A DNA stretch of 64,000 bases from contig VWPU01010327.1 in the NCBI GenBank assembly GCA_013398955.1, positions 72,001 to 136,000 of the forward strand. The letters run 5' to 3'. This document shows, one piece after another, positions 1 through 13,900 of this stretch. A model generated the notes under the pieces. The model searched no databases and was not told the DNA's origin. It was given only the letters and a program-made list of their open reading frames with translations. Source of the DNA: Callaeas wilsoni. Its lineage: Eukaryota > Chordata > Aves > Passeriformes > Callaeidae. Position numbers and translations under genes: made by a program. Numbering within the stretch: the stretch's first letter is position 1; each line of letters opens with the position of its first letter.

Positions 1-3000
1 GGAAAATTTTCAAAAATATGGTTGAAGCAAGCCTCATGAGGCCTTCAGTCCAACCTACAGTCAAAATAAGCTTGTGGCCAGCACAGGACTAGGTCAGCAT
101 GGATGCGTAGCCAAGGATGTCATCATCACAGCCTTGTCCTGTCTTATTTTCCTGTCATGGAGAATTTGGCTCTGTCACCTTTGTAAATCCCTTTCAGGCA
201 GTCATAGGATGCTACGAGATCAGCCCTGGGATCTTCAGACCAAGCAATCTCGTGTGTCGGTGTCCCATGCTCTGGGCCCTGGGCCGTCTGTGTAGCCTTG
301 AGCTGGGCTCTCTCCAGATCACTCCTGAGCAAGGGGATGGAAACCTGGGCACAGTGTTCCATTGTCAAGCTTCATCAGCACCAAGTGGAGGTGGGCAGTA
401 ACAACTGATCCTGGCCTAAGACCCCAAATTCCTCTTCAGGAAGCCTTGAGTGAGTTTTGCTTTATTTGCAAATTCTTTGCAACTCAATATCCATCACTGA
501 CCTAGGTCCTCTGCGGCAAGGCTGTTACTCAGCCAGTCACCTCCCAGTGGTTAATCCTGCCTTGTGCAGAGCATCTCACTTAATGAACCTATGAAATTCT
601 CCAGGTTTCCCAAAGTCTCATTTCTTCAACCTTTATCTGCTGGAGGACAAGTCAGTCACTCTAATCTAGAATCATTTGCAAGGATGCAATTCTGTCTGAG
701 TTCTAGAGGAAAATATCAGGCAATCTAAACCCCCCAGCAGTCTCTGGTATATTTTTGACAAAGAAGTTGCTGTCATACAGTCTTCATGATGTAGCACATA
801 GCTTGATTTCTTTTTGCAGAAAGCATAATGAAAAAAACATATAAATGACATATTTCTTGTAACCTCTTACAGTAGGGCAGAATTGTTCTTTGTATAACTC
901 TTCTGAATTTGGGCAATATTTTCTTCCTTATTTGCATGAATATATAATCTGTTCTTTCACAGTTTAACAATAGCAATCAATATTATTTAAAAGGTTTCAT
1001 TTTTTGTGTTGAGAAGTCATGACTTTGAGAGAGCAGGATTGATTTTTTAGAGCCTTGCTAGCTAATAAGTATCATAATTTTCTTCTATTTTAAAGAAATT
1101 CCTTTCCTGTCCATCTAGGTACCAAAAAGCTTCAGTGAAACATTATTAGTGTTTAAGAGGAAGCATTGGGCATTTGTCAAGAGCTTTACTGCTAGCAAAC
1201 TGCAGGGTTTTGCTTCAAATTTCTGCAGACTGTGTATTTTAGTATTCACCCTGTGTTAAGAAAGTGATCTGGCAACTAATTATCTGAATAAATTCATGTC
1301 ACCTCCAATGCATATTCAGTGAATATTCAGTATATCTCTTCTGAAGTGCCATAATTCAGAAAGGGACGTACACAGACCAGAGTGGAGCAAACACAAGGCT
1401 GGAGGAAGACACGGTGCATGTACTTTCCCCTGTACTTATAGTCAGCAGACTTCAGTCATGGCAAGATTCAAGCTCATATTTATAAAATACAAAGAAATTG
1501 TATTTTATAAAGAAAGAAAGGGCTTGCATAATCAAAGTTCTCCTCAGGAATGCAGGTGGAGTTCAGTTTATCTTCAGGGCATGGATATGCAGATCCTGGC
1601 TTACTTGGACAAGAAGTGGCAGCTTGGCCAGGTGCCCGATGTTAGTCACGGGAGAACTAAGGCTTTCTTGCTGCCTCTGAGGTTAGCATTTTCCCAGTAA
1701 TATCCCAGGGGAGAATACATCTTCCTCAGTTAATGAGAACAAATGAAGTTGCCCAATCTTTTCTGGATCTCTCTTTCCTTCTCTCAATCTCTCTCTCTCT
1801 CTCATACACTCATGCTCATCACTTTCTGGGAGCAGGCATGCTTGACATTTTACCAGTAGGAAAGAGGGCAAAAATCACCTTTGACTAAAATAATTTCTTA
1901 GATAGGTTCTTAATGTGAAGTGTTGAGTGCGTGCATGTCAGATGATTGTCTTTTCCTAAGGGTTTTGGAGAGCGAGAACACAAACCCAAAGGTCCTGCAC
2001 AGTCACGTAGAAGAACACACGTTCTTCTTTTGTGTCTTACTGTTTGCTGATGACAGCAAAGGGATGGACTGACTTGGTGCTTTCACCAATACCATAGCTA
2101 CGAGTCAGGTTTACTTTTAGATTGTTAAATCTGCTGGCAGGTTGCATCTCTGGAGGGAGTCTCTTGGAGAGTGAGCAGGTGGACTTATCCATCGTTGTTT
2201 AAACTTGGCTCCAGTCCTTTTGCAGAACCATTGCCATGTTGTTATCCTGGGTAACTTGGTAGCTTGAGGGCTGGACAGTCAGTGCATGTGGTCCCTCCCA
2301 GGATTCACTTTCCGGCTCTTTGGTTGTTTATATCCACCTGCTTCCTTTTGGAAATGTGGTTAGACTGTAGGACTCGAGCCGTTGCCGCTCTGTCAGTGAT
2401 GAATTACCAACGTGCTTATCATTCTCTCTGATCATGACATGAATGCTTTGCGCTGACTTTAGAAGATGTTATTTGATGGAAAACTTGCAAACTAGTTAGG
2501 ATAAAATTCTCATCTGAGACAGTTTAGTACACATTTCTGGTCCCAGCCTCAGGATTTAATCAAAGTGTGGATTCTTCTGTTTTTAACAAACACCGCTGGA
2601 AAGGCTGGAATACTTCCCTTCCACTAAGTCTGAATGTTCTTCATTAAAGATCAGGAGAGACATGTGACTGTGAAAAGGTTTTCATCAGAAATGTTTGTCC
2701 TCGAGCTGTCCAAAGTAAGGCTGAGGTGTCCAGTGAGCTGCCAAAGGCTTTGGTTTGGGTCCTTGCCTTTGTTTTGAGAAGTGCCCCTGCCTGTTGCTGG
2801 CATTATTTTAGATTTTCAGAATAATTTTAGAAATTACTGGCAAGACCAGTCAACACTGGAAGAAAACACCACCAAAATTTTGCTGTACGTTCCACCACAT
2901 ACCTCAGTGTCCTTCATGCTCTCATAAACCACTTTATCTAAATACCCCGTCTTGGTCCAGAGTCTGCTGGATAGTAGGAGAATATTATATATCCCTCACT

Positions 3001-3292
3001 ATATCTTTGAAACATTTTCCTTCATCAGCATCAAAGCAGTCTTTTTGTGCATTTGGATCAGAACAAATATTCTTAGCCACCTTTCCTTCCATTTAGGTAG
3101 GTTTTATTTTAACACTTGAACAGCTATCCTTATTTACAGAGGAGTAATACAATGAATTAATCTTCTGCCTAATTTTATTAACCCTCTTTTATCTAATAGT
3201 GTTTTCTGATTTTTTTCTGTTTCAAAATAATGATGATAAGCATTTTCTCTGCTGTTTCTGGTGCAGCACTTATAAAAAATGTTTTCACACAT
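1..3292. other. Unique AT-rich DNA, no gene seen
   Basis: All six frames are broken by frequent stops; the longest open frames are below 100 codons and match no family I recognise. The only obvious structure is a CT-rich run around 1763-1803 that ends in a short (TC)n microsatellite. I see no repeat tail, tRNA-like box or exon with paired splice signals. It is best read as intergenic or intronic DNA. Confidence 0.6.
1788..1803. repeat. (TC)n microsatellite
   Basis: An uninterrupted run of TC dinucleotides, about eight units, sits at the end of a wider CT-rich stretch that begins near 1763. It is short enough to be only mildly polymorphic. No gene lies beside it. Confidence 0.85.
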
Positions 3293-3560
3293 ATCACAGA
3301 ATCATAGAACAGTTTGATTTGGAAGGAGACTTAAAGATCATCTAGTTCCAAATCCCCTGCAATGAACAGAGGCATCTTCAACAAGACCAGGTTGCTCAGT
3401 GCCCCATCCAACCTGACTGTGGACACATCCAGGGATGAGGCACCCACCGCCTCTCAGGGCAACCTTTTTCAGTGTTTCACCACTATCATAATCATTTTTG
3501 TTCTTTATATCTAGTCTAAATTGACATTCTTTTAGTTTGAAAGCAGTAGCCCTTGTCCTG
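3293..3560 (-). mobile_element. CR1 LINE, 5'-truncated 3' tail
   Basis: The left edge reads ATCACAGAATCATAGAAC, the reverse complement of the avian CR1 3' end. It is followed by the usual GGAAGGAGACTTAAAGATCATCTAGT block, then the motifs around 'caggttgctcagtgcccc' and 'tccagggatgaggcacccac' that typify the end of CR1 ORF2 and its 3' UTR, and finally 'gcagtagcccttgtcctgtca'. Orientation is minus. About 270 bp survive, so the copy is heavily 5'-truncated, as most CR1 copies are, and it cannot move. Several substitutions from the typical form suggest an older insertion. Confidence 0.92.
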
Positions 3561-6500
3561 TCATCTTCCTGATTGAAGTCTGGCGAGGCAATTGCAATTC
3601 CTAGAATAGAAATGTTTGAGGAATTTTATATGTTTGGTAAACATCTTTAAAATATAAGTGAATGTTAGCTCTGATAAAAGAACCCATGAAGAGTTCTGGG
3701 AAGTGGGCAATGTTGGCCAAACAGTGCAGGCAGATTCAGCTCCATGCAAATCTGCAGGGATTACTCCTGTGGGGGTGATCTCCACAGGCAGCTTCTCGTG
3801 GTTTCTGTAATCAAACTGCCAGCTCATATTGCTCACTGCTTTGTTAAGAGAGCATTTTAAAAAATGGTGAGTTGAACCCAAAAAGGACTCCTGAATTTTT
3901 AGGGGAGCTGAGTACCAGGAGAGTGTAGCTCCTTTGGAAACTGTGAGACTTGGCTCTTGTGTGCAGGAGGAGGAACAGAGCTGAGGATATCAGTACTCTC
4001 TGCCATCTGCAACCATCCATACTGTAATTTTGGCTACCAAGAGGCAAGCAAGCTTGGTCTCTCTCATACTCCTTTCAGATCATTGTGGGTCTGTTGACTT
4101 TCCTTTCAAGTAGTGTGAAAGAAAAATTGCTGTATTAATAAGGAAACATTTTATTCTCTGTAATCACACAAAGAATAATAATATTTTAGAGTGACAGGGT
4201 AAGACAAAGAGGAGTAGTGTAGCTGAAAGTCAGACTTGAACATTTAGTAGAAAAATGAGTTTTGGGATGCATAGAATTTCTGTTTAGGCAAGTTCAAACT
4301 AATTTTATGAATCGTTCACCCAGCTCAACTTTCTTTTTCTATCTCATTTTCCTTTTACAAGCTAAAAACAAATATAGAAAACATCAGTAGACCTTGAAAA
4401 ACACATTAAGATTGAGCACAGGGTTCTTCTTTTTTGCAATATATCTCAGCTAAATTGAAACACCACTATATTTTTAAGATGACAGCTTTCAAGAAAATAT
4501 GATATCATGTTTAACTTTAAAAAAAGACTGTTTTAGTTCAGGAATTGCATTAAATTAGGAATTTATGTAATGATATACTCCAGAATACGTTGTAAAGAAC
4601 TATTAAAAGACACCTACAAAAATGAAATGCAGTATACCAAATTATTTAAAGCTCTGCATGTGTGTTGCTTTGTCTTTACAGGTTGTTAATTATTAAGTTA
4701 TAAACCAGAAAGAACCTACAGCCAAAGGCATTCATAATGATGTTAGATTGAAACATACGCTATTACATTTGTGAGCACTTCCTTCCTTTTTTTTTTTTTA
4801 AATTACTTTTGGGTATGAATTGACATTTCCATCCCCAAGAACAGAAGTTTCAAACAAATTCCTTAGTCCATGACAGTAGCCAAGCAGCTCTGTGCCAGCA
4901 CTGTCTGATAAGACATGGCCTTTTGTATAGGAGGATCTGAGTTAGAAAAGTAGATATAATTAACTGGCCCCAAAATTCAGAGGTGGGGGTAGCTGGCAGT
5001 TTGGTCAGACCTGCCAATACCTCATCACATGCTCATGATACCTACTGAACCTCATCACAGCTGTTGATGTCGTGCTTAGAAGTGAAGACAAACTTCACCT
5101 CCTTAAGTGAGAAACACGTACCCTCCCCTGAGGCTGTCCAATTCCTGGGCAGGGTCTGAAACTGCCAGTCCTGCCTGAGGCACAAGGCAGTCTGTCTCTA
5201 CCGACCGTCGGCACAAAATCCTCATCTTTATGTCTGCTATGTCCCTGCTTATCCTGTCTGCAGGACATAGGAAAAACAGATTTTCCAAAACCCACTTTGT
5301 GCAATGCTTCCGTTTAGTTCTGATCTTGGCATGAAAAATCCTCTTTTTTCTGAACTCCATAAAACTTGAAGAATTGCTTAGATTGGTTTTCTTCTTTCCA
5401 AAAAAGGCTGAAATCCAGCCTGTCTTCCTGTCTAAATGAGGACTTAGGACATTCACTCCAACTGAAAATTGTGTGCTAGTTACTCTTTTAACCAGGATAG
5501 AAACACAAGTTTTAGCCATAAATTCTTGCAGAGTGTTGCTAGAAGTTACTATCTAAGCATAAGCCATCACAATTTCATTTCACTTCCAGGAACTTTTGCA
5601 TTTGCTCTTCCCAAAGCAATTCAGTGAAAAATGTGACAGTATCATAAGCACTGAGAGGCAGAGATCTGATAATTCAAGATGCAAATTGTTTCTGCTAAAA
5701 TTTACTAAAGTATGGCTTTGATTGATGTCATGAGTGAAAACTGCCATGACTGATGGCATTTTGATGTTGTCTGTGAAATGGAACGACCTAAGGCTTTAGA
5801 TCATCCATCATGTGCAGATGCTTGCTTTACTGCAAGGGTTCCTCTTCCTGAAAAGTGGTTTGCCTGGATGGGTTAGAGTTGGAGCACCAGCATTCTCCAT
5901 GCTGTCTCAACTCATAGCTAATTGAAGAAACTCAGCACTTCCAGGTCTGATGCTCTACACAAGTTTCAGGTTTATTTTAGAACTCGTCAAGAGAAATAAA
6001 ATGGTGGCACTCAGGCATTGCACACAGGTCCCCTGTTTTCTCAAAAATCTGCACCAGTGGAGATCACTCTGGCATTTAGAATTTACACATGGTTTAGTCA
6101 TGGCAGGATTGTTTTCTGGACTCAGTGTTGATATTAGGCTTTGGACCTAAAAGTTAGAAGTTTCTTTTCTCCAACTGGAGTTCACCTGCAATTAGGGTAT
6201 TTTTTTTTACTGAGGAGTAAGATGCTATTAAGGAAACATCAGTAATGCTCCACTAGGGACTTTGCTGCTCAGATTCATACTCATGTAAGGACTTAGATGA
6301 CTATGCTGATAGCCACCAGATAAGCAGGTAATAAGAGAGTGCATAGATAAGATAATGTATTTTGCACTGTTATTCTGCTACATAGTGTGTGCGATAAGTT
6401 GTGCAGTGCTATTTAATTCGTATTTATTATGCACAGGATTGATAGATTCTGTTTATAAATAGCCAGGTGCACAGACAGAGCCAGTCTTTGATTAAGAAAA

Positions 6501-7170
6501 AAAGGTCAAGGGATTATTTGGGACCCTGCAGGCCTGTTCAGTCCATCCAGACCATTTTCCTGACCAGATTATTGTGTGATGCCTGACCACATGCTCAGTT
6601 TACCTGGTCATATCCCTGTGAGGGGAGAACTCTCCTCTGAAGGTGGAAAGGGTGCCTGAAGAGGTAACAGCTGCAGAGTGGAGGGGTTACTCCTTCCCAC
6701 ATCACTCTTATTTTAGAGACTAAGCTAAGACCTGTTCCCTTAGTTTGGGACATGTGGTAGCAACTGTGAGAGGCAGGAACTTGGGGATGAGTGTGATGGG
6801 GATGTGATGAGAGATGGGAGAGGGAAGAAACAGGGAACCAAGTCTTGGATTGAGGACTCAAGCACAATCGAAAGTGATATAGGTTGGGATACAGGAGAGG
6901 ACACTTGACAGCATGATAGGAGAAGACAAATTTGCATTTTTACAGCCCAGCTAGGTCCAAAATGTCTAAAGCCTAGCCTAAAAGCAATTTTCAAATGTTA
7001 GCTTATTTTTAAAAGTATACATGTGATATTCCAGTTCAGTAATACTAGATGTCACCTGGGGGAAAGTTAAGATCATATGTTAAATTTTCATGCTGTCATA
7101 ACTTGACTGCTACTCAAGAAATATTTTTACCAAGGGGATTTGTATTTGCCTGAGTGACTCAACATGCCAG
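3561..7170. other. Unique AT-rich DNA, no gene seen
   Basis: No recognisable coding region or interspersed repeat. A 13-T run lies at 4787-4799. The longest open frame here (5103-5519, minus, 138 codons) has no family signature and a composition rich in K, S and F that reflects AT-rich non-coding DNA. The stretch near 6740-6900 is purine-rich on the plus strand but not a clear tandem repeat. Confidence 0.55.
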
Positions 7171-7193
7171 GTGACTGAAGGTACTTCAGTCAC
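7171..7193. repeat. Short perfect inverted repeat (10-bp stem, 3-nt loop)
   Basis: GTGACTGAAG at 7171-7180 is exactly complementary to CTTCAGTCAC at 7184-7193, leaving a GTA loop. No open frame or U-run follows that would make it a bacterial-type terminator, and the setting is vertebrate. It may be a chance palindrome or a trace of template switching during replication. Confidence 0.85.
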
Positions 7194-10100
7194 ATCCTTT
7201 TCTCTAACACTGACTAGATGCAAGTTGCTCACTCTTTTATATACCATGCATACTTAACAAAAATATTTCTCCTTAATAAAAATATCCACTCTTGCTAAAA
7301 ATAACTTTAAAAAAACCAATGTTGTATAAGCTCAACAAGCACATCTCACTCAATCAGAACATGTGTCTGCTTCCTGCTCTCAAAGCAACATCTCATCAGG
7401 GTCCACTCCTTGTAATCTCCCTATGGTATTGCCCCATTCTCCATTCAGAGCCACCTTCTGCCCAGCACAGTTTGATGACACTGTCCACGTAGCCCTGAAA
7501 CAGGTATTGCCATGGCTATAACAGACCAAAGGCTCTGTATTGAGTTTTTAAGGCCTCAGGACTGAGGTTTGATAGGTTTGCTCTGTCTGAAATTCCACTG
7601 ACTTGCCTGCAGCTTTTATTTCCCTGGTTTACCTGTGACAGCAAATTCTTTAATTGATCAGGTACCTGTCGCTAATTTTTTTTCATTTGTTTCTCTTTGA
7701 GTGGTACAACCTACAGCCTTATGCAGATATCAGTAACAAGCAGTTATAGTAGACATATAGAATAAGAAGTAGCAGTTGTGTATCAGTGTAGAGTAAGATA
7801 TTTGTGTGTTGCGGTGGTCCAGCCCACCTTTGGGCTGAGAATGGACAAAGGTATGTAGTGGTTCTAACAGAGCAATGTCATACAGAAAAATGCAGACTTG
7901 GAACAATAGCAGATGCCTTGAGAGATGGAAACAGGATGGGCACAGACACATGCAGGCCTGGGTGATAAGAGCCAGGGCACAGCTGAGCACTGAGGCCCCC
8001 ATGGCTATAGACAGCTCAGAAATGGGCAGTTAAAGAAATGCAGATATGGAGATGTTAAAAAATGAGTTTAGGGGTAACTCAGACAGCACAGAAGTAGTAT
8101 CTAACATATGCAGAAGTCATCTTGTAAGAAAACTTGGATGCGTGGAGCTGCAGACCTGTGAAAAATGAGCAATGATTCAAAAACATGTTACCAGGCATTT
8201 AAAAATAACCTGAGTGCTTTCTGGAGTGAAGAAGAAGAAATTACATGGATATCATTCTAGTCCTAGTGCGTGATGTCTAACGAAAATTGTGTGTCACAGC
8301 AAGGTGGATATATATTACTTTGTTTTGCTTGTAGTTCTTTTTGAGCAGTCCCGGCATATTCTGCCCTTAACATTAAAAACATAAATATTAAGAAGCTGAT
8401 TTGATTGAAGGTGATCTAGAGTTCTGTTCTGCTTCAGTGTTGCACTAGCTGGGAATATAGTCAGGTGAAACAAATGTTCAGTATTAATGACCAAAAATGT
8501 ACCCTACCTTGGCATAGGACAACTAAACCTTAATGACAAATAGTTGCATAATTTTGTTCCTGGCACACCATGATGTATTGACCAGAGCTTTAAATTCCTG
8601 TGTTAGTCTTCATTATGCATGAAATGGCACAGTCCTGTTGATAAAAATCTCTTACCTTTAATAAGGCAACAGAAATGAGAAATTTGATGTTTTGCGTGGT
8701 TTTAAGTCAGAATGGGATTTCCAGCATGTAAGCTGTGTTTGTCAAGACATCTCAGGATCTGAAAGAGCAGAAGAGGCTATTAGTTTTTGTTCTGGGCACT
8801 AAATTGGTACAGGTGTGAGATGCTCCTGGTGTAGTCCAGTATCTGCTGTCTCTGGCATGTCTCTGAAATCCCCCACACACGGGTCTGCACACAGCTGGGC
8901 AGGCAATGTGGCTTCAGCTGAACCGGGCACTTAGCAGGCTTTCAAATGAAGGTGGAGCATAATTAAAGTCAGTGTAAAATAACCCACAAGGCAGTAACAC
9001 ATTTCAACGGGCCATAGCTCTTTTGACATTTATATAATAAAAAAACATATTTTCTCCTCAGGGGTGCAAACCCCAAAGGTGTTTGATCTGACCTAGCTGG
9101 GAAGGCTCATGATCTCCAAAAAGATGTGCCATGCCTTGCAGTATTCAGCTATAAGGCATGAAAACATGTTCATGTTTCTTTCTGTTTCCCTGCCACAGAC
9201 AGCAGCCTGGCTCGGGGCCTCAACTCACATGCAGAGAACACCAGCAGAAAATAATAATTCTGTTCTGCAGAGGCAGCAGTGCTTTGAATGTCACCTCATA
9301 CATCAGCTACTTTTTTGCCTCTCATGCGTGGAAGTACTTAACACTTCCCAGAGTGGTAGAAATTTTTTTGCCAGCTCTGTGAACTCATCTGTTTGAACAA
9401 AATGAGCTTTCAGGTGTTTAATGTGTCTAAACAGTAGACAATAAAGGCCACCCAGGAGTTTTCAGACCTCAAGTGGGATATTTCTCCAACTTGGGCACGA
9501 ACAGAACAAAAATTATGGCCAATTCAGGGCAACTTCTCTTTCCTCCATGAATGCATAATAATGGGATTCCTGCTGTCCCAGAGGAAAAAAACTGGTTTTG
9601 GATAATTAGTGAACTGGTGTGCAGAGGTTTCAAAGGGTTACATCATGCTCCTCTGTTCCACCAGGGCTGTGTGGTCACTGGGACTGAGACAGTAAAAGAA
9701 AAAAATCTGTCATTTGATTTAGAGTGGCTGCTGAGGCAGAAGTTACACTACTGTGTGCATAAATTCACTCATGATTATTTCTCCAAAATGAGAGTAATTT
9801 AGTGGGTCTAGAAAAATATTTGTGGTCAGGATGAAAGAAGTAGGTGTCCTGCACTAATACAGCTTCCTGGCATTGGTCTGGTTGGTTTGAGGGATAAGTG
9901 GGACTTCATGAGTAAAACCCCTTCTGGGAGAGATAGTCCCATCTGCCAAGGTCTGTATGAACTTTTGTGGGGTACAAACTATGAGCAGGGTGGAGGTGGA
10001 CTATTCAAGAGAAGCCCCTAAACAGACAACAGAGGCGTCAGTCCCCTTGCACCTAAAGTGTTCAGGGTGTCGGGATGCTCCATCATTTGCTCTCTATCCC

Positions 10101-10457
10101 AAAGTGATCAGCCACTACTTAATCCTTTTTCCCATCTCATCATCATGTAAATTAATGTGGCATATTTCTCTGAGAGGCTATGAGACTGCTAAGGCAAGTA
10201 TTTTTGGCTTAACTAGAGTAAGTAAATATGCATGGACTTCAGATTCCAAACATACTTCCCATTTTATTTGCAGAAGATAGATAAAAAAAACCTGGTGGAC
10301 TGTAATCAGGAATGAATCAGAATGAATGAGAAGCCTCTTAAAATACAAAGCAGCATGTTCACCAGGGTTGATATAAAAAGGTAAATAACTTGGCAATAAT
10401 GCTACTCTGTCAGTATTTTTATATACTTTTCTTCTCAGGGGTTCATAAATCTCTGAT
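7194..10457. other. Unique AT-rich DNA, no gene seen
   Basis: No repeat tail, tRNA-like box or coding exon is visible. Open frames reach about 95 codons (9109-9396, plus) without recognisable motifs. I have nothing more specific to call in this stretch. Confidence 0.55.
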
Positions 10458-10483
10458 GAAAAAGCAGAGTGAAAAAGCAGAGT
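10458..10483. repeat. 13-bp tandem duplication
   Basis: The 13-mer GAAAAAGCAGAGT occurs twice head to tail at 10458-10470 and 10471-10483 with no mismatch, and a partial third echo (AGAGTGAAAGAACAG) follows. This looks like a small slippage duplication. Confidence 0.85.
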
Positions 10484-10672
10484 CTCAGAGTGAAAGAACA
10501 GTGGACAAAATTTGATATAAAATTATTTAAGCATTGGTTTTAATTTAGAATACTTTTGGTGTTTTCCACTGTTGCTTTGTTCATCTTCAACAAAAAAAAG
10601 ACAAATAGTTTTATAAAGCAACCCTGAGGAGGTAAAAAGCTCTCATTTGAGCTCAGCTGTTCAAATTTAGAC

Positions 10673-10990
10673 TCCTCTGAGCTGTGCATTTTCCCTCCCA
10701 CAGTCGTGCTGGGAGGCGGCAGGAGGGAAGGCTTGGAAGGAAGGGTCGTGTTGGCTGCCTGGCTGCTTGCAGCCGTGCACGTGGGTCAGGGCCCTTCGCT
10801 TGTACCTGACCTCTGAGCATTTGGTTTCTGCGGAGAAAATGCCCTCAACATCTGTGCGTCTGCTAATGGGCATCTGTGAGACTGGCGGTGTCCTGGTGAG
10901 GGTGCGCTATTGCACCCTCCAGGTGGGCGTTATCCCGCCTGTTCTGCTGCTAGCACACATCTGGGCAGCGGAGGCCGTCTCTACAGGAGC
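10673..10990. other. CpG-richer, GC-rich patch
   Basis: This patch stands out from its AT-rich surroundings. I count 16 CpG dinucleotides by eye in roughly 320 bp, including an E-box-like GCACGTGGG near 10777. A plus-strand open frame of 116 codons (10767-11117) crosses it, but has no family I recognise and no conserved motif. A short hairpin lies at 10898-10919. It could be a weak CpG island, a non-coding RNA promoter, or a GC-rich unique stretch. Confidence 0.4.
10898..10919. repeat. 8-bp-stem inverted repeat
   Basis: GAGGGTGC (10898-10905) pairs perfectly with GCACCCTC (10912-10919) across a 6-nt loop. It lies inside the GC-rich patch. Chance palindromes of this size are expected in 64 kb, so significance is modest. 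Confidence 0.7.
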
Positions 10991-13900
10991 ACACGAAAGA
11001 CCTGTACCGGTTGTGCAAAAATGTAAAATAGCAGTTGAAGCGAAGGAAGAGGAAAAAGGATGGAAATGGTGCATCAGGGTTTTCATTTCAAAGCATAATG
11101 CCGTTACAGGGTACTAAAGAGACAGATGGCATAGGCATGTTTTCAGAACTGCGTGTTCAACATATCCTGAACTAAAGGGGCATAACTGAAAAAGACACGG
11201 CTCAGCGGTGTGCACCTTTAGACACCAAAATGCCTTTTAAAAATTTGGGCCTCTGTACTTTACATCTACATTGTAAAACTTGGACACGTCTAAACTTCTA
11301 AGAATTTCAGCCCTCATATTCTTTCCCTACCTAGGCATTCCTGATATTTTATCATTGGTATAATTAAACAATAGGAAAATGGCAGGTAATTCTCTAATTA
11401 GAGTGTTATGATGTGATATTTTCTAAAGTAATTTTTAAGAATTATAAAACTCTGCTGAACTTCATGGTCTGTAGTTCATCAACAGCATTGAAATAACAAG
11501 TGATGTTAATTAATTCAACCAAATGCTTATTAGTGTGTTTTAAAGGTAATTTCAGTGGGTTTGACTTTATTAAAATAAAAATGGATGTATTTTTATTGTG
11601 ACGTGAGAAAGTACAATAAATTAATGGTTATGTTTCTTGGCTCATTAGAGAGGTAGCAACTTGATATTGCATTGTTACTGCTGATTATTTCTGCAGTGAG
11701 AACATGTATCACTGTTCCTTTGAAGGAGTAATGACAGATAATAATTGATTTTAAAGATACCACCAGAAAACCTTAGCCAATGGAGCGAGTGAAATAGTTC
11801 CAGAATGATCAAAAGAAATAAATTATTCCATATAAATGGATAGGTGTTATAAAACTACTTCTGGTACTGAGTATCTGCTGAATACTACAAACAGATGCTT
11901 AGAATTTTTTTCAGTACTTAACCAGAAGTCAGCATGTTTTCACCTGATGTATAACTGCACCTGACAGTAATGTTCAGACACTGTGCAAAAAATCTATTGT
12001 TGTCTTACAAGCATATTTAAAATACAGATAAGAACAAGATTCAGTGGAACATTTACACTATCCAAAATGAACAGTGAATAATTCAGCAGAAATTAAGAGA
12101 AATGCCACCAGAAAGAAAATTCCTACTTCAAGTCTAACTATATTTGCTTGCTCTTCCTGTGATCAAGTTTAATCCAATTCAAGGAAGGTATGGTAGTTGT
12201 GGAGGTGTCTTTGGAAAATTGCAGTTCTACTTCTTATGGAAAACAAGGTTTGTTTTGCAGTGCACCATTCCTGGATAATGCTTTATTAACTGAATTTTAC
12301 TTTGTGCCCTATATTAATTCCGTAAGTTCATCATTCTTCCCTGCACATCTGTGTTGCTGTGGGAGCTCTGAGAAAATGTGTAGAGAAGGACTGCTGCTGG
12401 TTGTCATGTGGGGCTATGGTGGGACAGTATTTGGCTTTAAAATAAAGGAAATAATTCCAGAGATTCTTATAGAATACTTCAGGGTTCATACCTCATAGGC
12501 TAAATAACATAAAAATAATCAGACAAAGCAATTGTACTGTGGAATAAGAGATCTCCAAGTGTTGTTACACAGATTTAACCAGTATATCTGTAATTAGATC
12601 ACTGAGTTGGCCGATTAGGCTTAGCAACAGTTCTAAACCAAAAGAGAGTATGTGGCAGCTGTCTCAGGATGCCTTCACTGCTGGTGTGAAAACAGAAGCG
12701 TGGAAGTTGCACATCACAGGCCACATTCTGTGGGAGAAGGTGACCTTTCAAAGCACTGAATGGACGTGCCCAGCAGGGTAAGAGGCGAAGGCATCACCCC
12801 ATGATTGCTGTGGGAAGTGATCTCCTTCCAGAGCCATACCCCCAGGCACCTCTGTGTGTTCCCCTAAGGACCCACTCCCTGTAGCCTTGGTTTCAAGGGC
12901 TTTAACTTGGCTGTAAAAGAAGGATTGCAGCGTTCTCTGGCTTGGTAGCAGATGGTCAGTGTTGTGATGGCTATGCCTGTCATGGTGAGGATACCAGCTC
13001 CTACTCCCTTCTGCTCTGGCAAAGGGGTTGGGAACCTCCTGAGAGGGCAGGAGCAAAGTTTTCTTAAATTACAGGAAATTCAGCTAAAATTCACCATCAA
13101 GGCCCTGAATACACAGCAGTGGCAGTGGTCAGGTTTGATCCCTAAAGGCATCCAAACATGCAGAACTGTTTCAGATCTAGAAGAAAACGTCCTTTGCTGT
13201 GTCAGCTCTCATATTTATTTTTCATTAAGGTCCCTCTTAATGCCTAGATTTTCAAATTCTTGTACATTAATTTGAGATCCTCAGGCTTCAAAAGATGTGA
13301 GTGGTTTTGGATGTGTCCTGAATACTGCCAGCTCTTAATAAATTAGTTAGAACCAAAGTCACTTATTTTGCAGGCAGAGTTTAGTTTTATGTGTCAAGAT
13401 GTTGTATCCAAGTTTTCAAAATAATTTCTGGATGAACAGTGTCAGCTTCACCTGCTTTCATTTTCCCCTTCCAGCACAAGTTCCTTGGATATTTATTTTG
13501 TCATGATTACAGAAAGTAGAGCAAAATTCCATGTTTTCTGTATTGGAAAGTCTTGACACTTCTAATGGGAAGTTAGTTGGGGAAATAACGGCCATCTAAA
13601 AAGCCTGATAAACTACGAAATGTCAGTCAGCCTTTCATTTCTTCCTATTTTTTAATATAGATCTACGGTGAAATATTTAAATCACTATAATTTCATTGTT
13701 TTAGAGAATAGCATGACATAAGTAGCCAGAAATATCTAGATATCTAAGTGCAACAGATAAAATATCAAACAAGACCATTTGCTAGAACTGGTGTATAAAA
13801 ACTTCATTAAGAACTTCCTACAGATACATAACAAATATCTTTGTTATGGACTAAAATAATTGCATCCAAAGGGATAACTATCACACCTTCTCAATACTTT

